DNA of 64,000 bases from Lethocerus indicus (lineage: Eukaryota; Arthropoda; Insecta; Hemiptera; Belostomatidae): positions 27,166,954-27,230,953 of the forward strand of contig JACDQD010000005.1 in the NCBI GenBank assembly GCA_019843655.1. Direction: 5' to 3'. Within the stretch, counting starts at the first letter, position 1, and every line of letters starts with the position of its first letter. Both the position numbers and the translations under genes were made by a program. Below the pieces are notes generated by a model, which saw only the letters and a program-made list of their open reading frames with translations, was not told the origin of the DNA and searched no databases. Below, piece after piece: positions 60,966-64,000 of the stretch.

Positions 60966-61031
60966 TAATCATCAGAAAAACCATTCCTCACAAATAATAG
61001 GTCTGGGGCGGTAACAATTCATCATATTAAT
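60966..61031 (-). ncRNA. Box C/D snoRNA, LSU guide CTGGGGCGGTA, array copy 4
   Basis: Box C 61019-61025, box D 60972-60975; identical guide and spacer to copies 1 and 2. Confidence 0.85.
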
Positions 61032-61205
61032 ATTGTTAATAATTGCATCTAACAAAATATTTACTTACACGCAAGTTTGAATCCTTTTTCTAATCAGCAC
61101 AGGTTAGGTTACATTGTGCACAGAATATTGACATGCCTCTGAAAATAAAACAGGGTAATAATGTTACATACCCAAAATAAAATTACAATCAAAACAAAAA
61201 TAATT

Positions 61206-61272
61206 TAATCATCAGAAAACCATTCCTCATAAAATCAATAGGTCTGGGGCGGTAACAATTCATCATATTAAT
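61206..61272 (-). ncRNA. Box C/D snoRNA, LSU guide CTGGGGCGGTA, array copy 5
   Basis: Box C 61260-61266, box D 61212-61215; same internal guide; one T fewer before box D than copies 1-4. Confidence 0.85.
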
Positions 61273-61446
61273 ATTGTCAATAATTGCATCTAACAAAATA
61301 TTTACTTACACGAAAGTTTGAATCCTTTTTCTAATCAGCACAGGTTAGGTTACATTGTGCACAGAACATCGAGATGCCTCTGAAAATAAAACAGGGTAAT
61401 AATGTTACATACCCAAAATAAAATTACAATCCAAACAAAAATAATT

Positions 61447-61511
61447 TAATGATCAGAAAACCGTTCCTCATAAAATCAATAGGTCTGGGGCGGTAACTTT
61501 ATCATAATAAA
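61447..61511 (-). ncRNA. Box C/D snoRNA, LSU guide CTGGGGCGGTA, copy 6 (weak box C)
   Basis: The internal guide TACCGCCCCAG and box D (61453-61456) are kept, but box C reads ATGATAA (61499-61505). The array's exon is replaced downstream by the standard array exon and upstream by exon 61561-61638. Confidence 0.65.
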
Positions 61512-61711
61512 ATTTCTTATAACCATATGTTAACATTTATATGCTGCTGTATTTACTTACGTCTTATTAAATGAAAATTGCGAATAGAAAATTCCATGTA
61601 CTTTCACCATATTGCACACTCAGGGCTGGGCAAGACATCTATTGAAAAAAAGAAATAGCAGCCATGTTAAATACTGAAAAAACAAATGTTCAAAAACTGA
61701 AAATATTTTTT

Positions 61712-61776
61712 TATATATCAGAAAACCATTCCTCACAAATAATAGGTCTGGGGCAGTGTAGGGTCATCATTGTTAT
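61712..61776 (-). ncRNA. Box C/D snoRNA, copy 7 with an altered guide
   Basis: Box C ATGATGA (61764-61770), box D (61718-61721). The spacer and D-side region match the array, but the internal guide is CACTGCCCCAG instead of TACCGCCCCAG, so pairing to the LSU site is shortened. Acceptor 80 nt downstream. Confidence 0.75.
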
Positions 61777-62501
61777 TACTAAGATTTCAATGAATGTTAT
61801 GTGAGAAATATTGCATTGAAACATAATAAGAAAAATGGAATTAACTTACTAGTTTTGGTTTCCAAGTGGACAAGAAATGTGGCAGCCATGTGTATGGATG
61901 ATATGTCGTGGGATAATTGTCTATGTCAATTACTGTTTCCCATAGCATTGCCAGAAATCGTCAGTCATTTGTATGATTGCTCTAATTTGCCTTCATAAAT
62001 ATGTTAAACGATTTGTAGGAAACATATATATGACTAAACAATCCCCCGCGACATCTCTAAGATACAGAGTCACAAGCTTTGGAATTGGATCTGCCTCTGA
62101 AGATACATGCCAAATAAGGATGCATGTTCTTCATGATGAAAACAGGACAATAAACCCCTCCAAAAAGGGCACCTCCACAGTGGCAGAGTCAAAAGCTACT
62201 CTAACCCTGAAAATAACAATTGATCAATATTCTGTTTGAAAAAATATAAGACAGCAATAAGAAGCAAAATACTGAATTGTGTGCACAGTATAAGTGATAG
62301 TAACAGTGCAGTGAAGATGCCCAAAAAACACCCAAAATGCTACTCTAGTTTGATGTATATTAAAAAATATCTTTCACCTATCCCTAACAAAACAAATTGG
62401 AGAAAATTACACAAACTGAATGAATAAAACAGAAGCTACTATTCAAATATATTAAAATAAGACATTTTAACTAAGTTCATTTAAATTTTAGTTAAATTAC
62501 T

Positions 62502-62591
62502 GGAATATATCAGTCCTGTTGAGCTTTGACTAACCATCATGTATAAAGTTTGGTTACGTTCTTTAACATCATATATGTTCCACAATAGAAT
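62502..62591 (-). ncRNA. Box C/D snoRNA, LSU guide CCTGTTGAGCTT, copy A
   Basis: Box C ATGATGT (62576-62582), box D CTGA (62510-62513), closing stem GGAA-ATATA/TATATTCC with one bulge. The D-side guide AAGCTCAACAGG pairs over 12 nt with LSU rRNA CCTGTTGAGCTT. Position 5 is the G of CUGUU (the human 28S Gm3878 / SNORD12-type site, from memory). Confidence 0.85.
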
Positions 62592-62954
62592 TATGAATGT
62601 TGCCTCATAAGCCTTAAATTACAAGATTTTCCCTAAATTCAGCCTTGTAAAACTGACACTATAAACTAAAAATAAGATTTTCAATTTCTCTTTGAACATT
62701 TTAAAAGTATTTTAAATATAACTTTGAATTCCCAAGTCCTATTTAACATTGACTAACCTCATTATAATCTTTCTTAATGAAATTAGGAATATTTAATAAG
62801 TGAATGGTGTTGTATAAATGTTACACTAATCATTTACTCTCAACTGAAGCTTTATGGCCATTAACCAACACGTGGTAATCCCTCCTATGCAATGTAAACA
62901 AGTACATCTCACCAAAATTCGAAAATAAATTTAAAGTCGAACTTAAAATACTGG

Positions 62955-63030
62955 AACACATCAGTCCTGTTGAGCTTTAACTAACCATCATGGATAAAAT
63001 CCGGTTAACATCTTTAACATCATATGTATT
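62955..63030 (-). ncRNA. Box C/D snoRNA, LSU guide CCTGTTGAGCTT, copy B
   Basis: Box C ATGATGT (63017-63023), box D (62961-62964), stem ATACAT/ATGTGT. Same D-side guide as copy A; acceptor 76 nt downstream (exon 62758-62884). Confidence 0.85.
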
Positions 63031-63440
63031 CCATACTGATAGAATATTACCTCAAAATGAAATGAGCTTACCTGAACACGTGGTCAGACTGCAGCCACCG
63101 GACTGGGCTAGCAGAGCCTAAAACAATATTATTTTCTTTAATTAATATTGGTACTTATCTAATTTCGGAAAACTGTATTGGGTAAAAAATTTCGATAAGG
63201 CTCATAATAAAGTCAGAATCATAACGATCATACGAACGAGACTTGTAATAATCATAGCAAGATTAACGTTTTATATTACAACACAAATTCAAAAATTCTG
63301 TTCGGAAGTATTAAGAATAACAGAAAATAAGTTCAAACAAATGTAATACCAGAGGATGCATTAGATAATTTAGGATGAAACTACCAGATACTCACAGTTA
63401 GAAGATGAGAAGGTAACACGACGAAGAATTGAAGCGAAGT

Positions 63441-63459
63441 GAAAGAGGAAAAGAGAGGC
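63441..63459 (-). promoter_or_regulatory. Pyrimidine tract, likely 5'TOP start of the snoRNA host gene
   Basis: CCTCTCTTTTCCTCTTTC on the minus strand, just upstream of the first recognised donor (63394-63395). snoRNA host genes typically start with a C followed by such a tract. Confidence 0.5.
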
Positions 63460-63883
63460 TTAGACCTACTAGTATTAAAACAGGATAGCCAACCCAATTT
63501 TCTTAGTGAGCTATGTAATGCGTACCTGTATTATAAAATTATTTATAGTATTATTTAAAATATCCGACTGCATATCCACATTTCTGCGTGTATAATAAAT
63601 AACTTCGTTATTAATTCTTTCAATGTGCACATTTTCTTGCAAGTTGTGTGCACTTATACTTACATATATTTATTTTCCTTTAGCAACTACTACTTATTTT
63701 TTATTATACTTCTTATTTTTGATATTCAAATGTATTTGAAATCACGTTATAATTAAATGAGTAAAACGTAAATTATTTTATACTGTAAACATGTTAAATT
63801 CAACAATCATCAATAATTCAATCAATAATTTGCTTAGCCGTGAGTGTAGATAGATAAATAGATATTCGGAATCAAGGTCTCTT

Positions 63884-63884
<1 letters not shown>
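63460..63884. other. Upstream flank of the snoRNA host gene
   Basis: AT-rich, presumably promoter-bearing. No further gene is visible before the window ends. Confidence 0.4.

Positions 63885-63944
<60 letters not shown>
63885..63944. repeat. (AT)n microsatellite
   Basis: Approximately 60-bp AT dinucleotide run. Confidence 0.95.
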
Positions 63945-63950
<6 letters not shown>

Positions 63951-64000
63951 TTAACCAACTGAAAATAAAGAAATTGCAAAATCGTGAAATACCATCCAAC

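Larger units (their letters stand above)
60246..61511. repeat. Approximately 240-bp tandem array, five full units plus a partial
   Basis: Unit starts at about 60253, 60493, 60731, 60973, 61213 and 61454, spacing 238-242 bp. Units are nearly identical by eye. Every full unit contains one host-gene exon of 68-70 nt, its flanking splice sites and one box C/D snoRNA. The sixth has the snoRNA but a different neighbouring exon. Confidence 0.95.
52130..63459 (-). ncRNA. Multi-exon snoRNA host gene, apparently non-coding
   Basis: Minus-strand transcript rebuilt from splice sites. Best exons: 63396-63459, 63072-63117, 62758-62884, 62378-62415, 61850-62206 (uncertain), 61561-61638, 61310-61379, 61069-61138, 60829-60898, 60589-60656, 60349-60418, 60096-60175, 58948-59026, 57824-57892, 57557-57589, 57306-57355, 57071-57130, 56735-56783, 56516-56575, 56174-56222, 55945-56005, 55576-55623, 54843-54909, 53704-53781, 53400-53480, 53078-53143 and a possible last exon ending near 52130. 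Most donors are GTAAGT, GTGAGT or GTATGT. Exons are short, not phase-matched and share no long frame. Introns carry about 26 snoRNAs, with box D usually 60-95 nt before the acceptor. This is the layout of UHG/GAS5-type host genes, in which spliced exons are by-products. Exon borders between 58.1 and 59.4 kb and the 3' end are the weakest parts. Confidence 0.82.

Noticed and set aside
60246..61511. CRISPR-like or satellite array.
   Set aside because: Units are about 240 bp with no short repeats and unique spacers, and each holds splice sites and a snoRNA.
61801..62427. Three plus-strand open frames of 63-88 codons.
   Set aside because: No recognisable domain or matching splice sites. Minus-strand splice sites and neighbouring snoRNAs explain the region better.

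Overview
The window looks like nuclear DNA of an insect or other arthropod. It is strongly AT-rich, genes are split by GT-AG introns, and the reconstructed proteins are animal orthologues (RpL18, UTP6, ATP synthase subunit d, a DDX5/17-type helicase, a kelch-like protein and a PRDM zinc-finger protein). I cannot name the species. Exon borders were placed by reading splice sites and checking that codon phase is conserved from exon to exon.

Layout: 1-1.9 kb AT-rich, no gene seen; 1.97-4.14 kb RpL18 (-); 4.81-13.03 kb BTB-BACK-kelch gene (+), divergent from RpL18; 15.27-24.63 kb UTP6 (-), convergent with the kelch gene; 25.78-27.69 kb ATP synthase subunit d (-); 28.50-35.86 kb PRDM-type zinc-finger gene (+), divergent from it; 38.34-49.79 kb DEAD-box helicase gene (+), with two pairs of H/ACA snoRNA-like sequences in its introns and a GC-rich island in a 3.9 kb intron; 52.1-63.46 kb a minus-strand, apparently non-coding gene.

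The last gene is the main discovery. Its many short exons (33-127 nt, plus one uncertain longer one) share no long reading frame. Nearly every intron carries a box C/D snoRNA with box C, box D and a closing stem, usually 60-95 nt upstream of the 3' splice site. I count about 24 box C/D copies in eight families and two H/ACA copies. Several guides match rRNA: 18S at the Cm1703-type and Gm1328-type sites, 5.8S at Gm75, and four LSU motifs. The gene begins at a pyrimidine tract, as 5'TOP snoRNA host genes do. It has grown by tandem duplication of exon-intron-snoRNA units, most clearly an approximately 240-bp unit repeated about five times at 60.25-61.45 kb with further diverged snoRNA copies beside it.

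Four loci therefore concern ribosome production (RpL18, UTP6, the snoRNA host gene and the helicase gene with its intronic H/ACA RNAs). Two protein genes (kelch-like and PRDM) show an apparent reading-frame break inside a conserved domain, both at short C/G runs, so consensus errors are at least as likely as real mutations. tRNA-derived SINEs and AT microsatellites fill parts of the introns.
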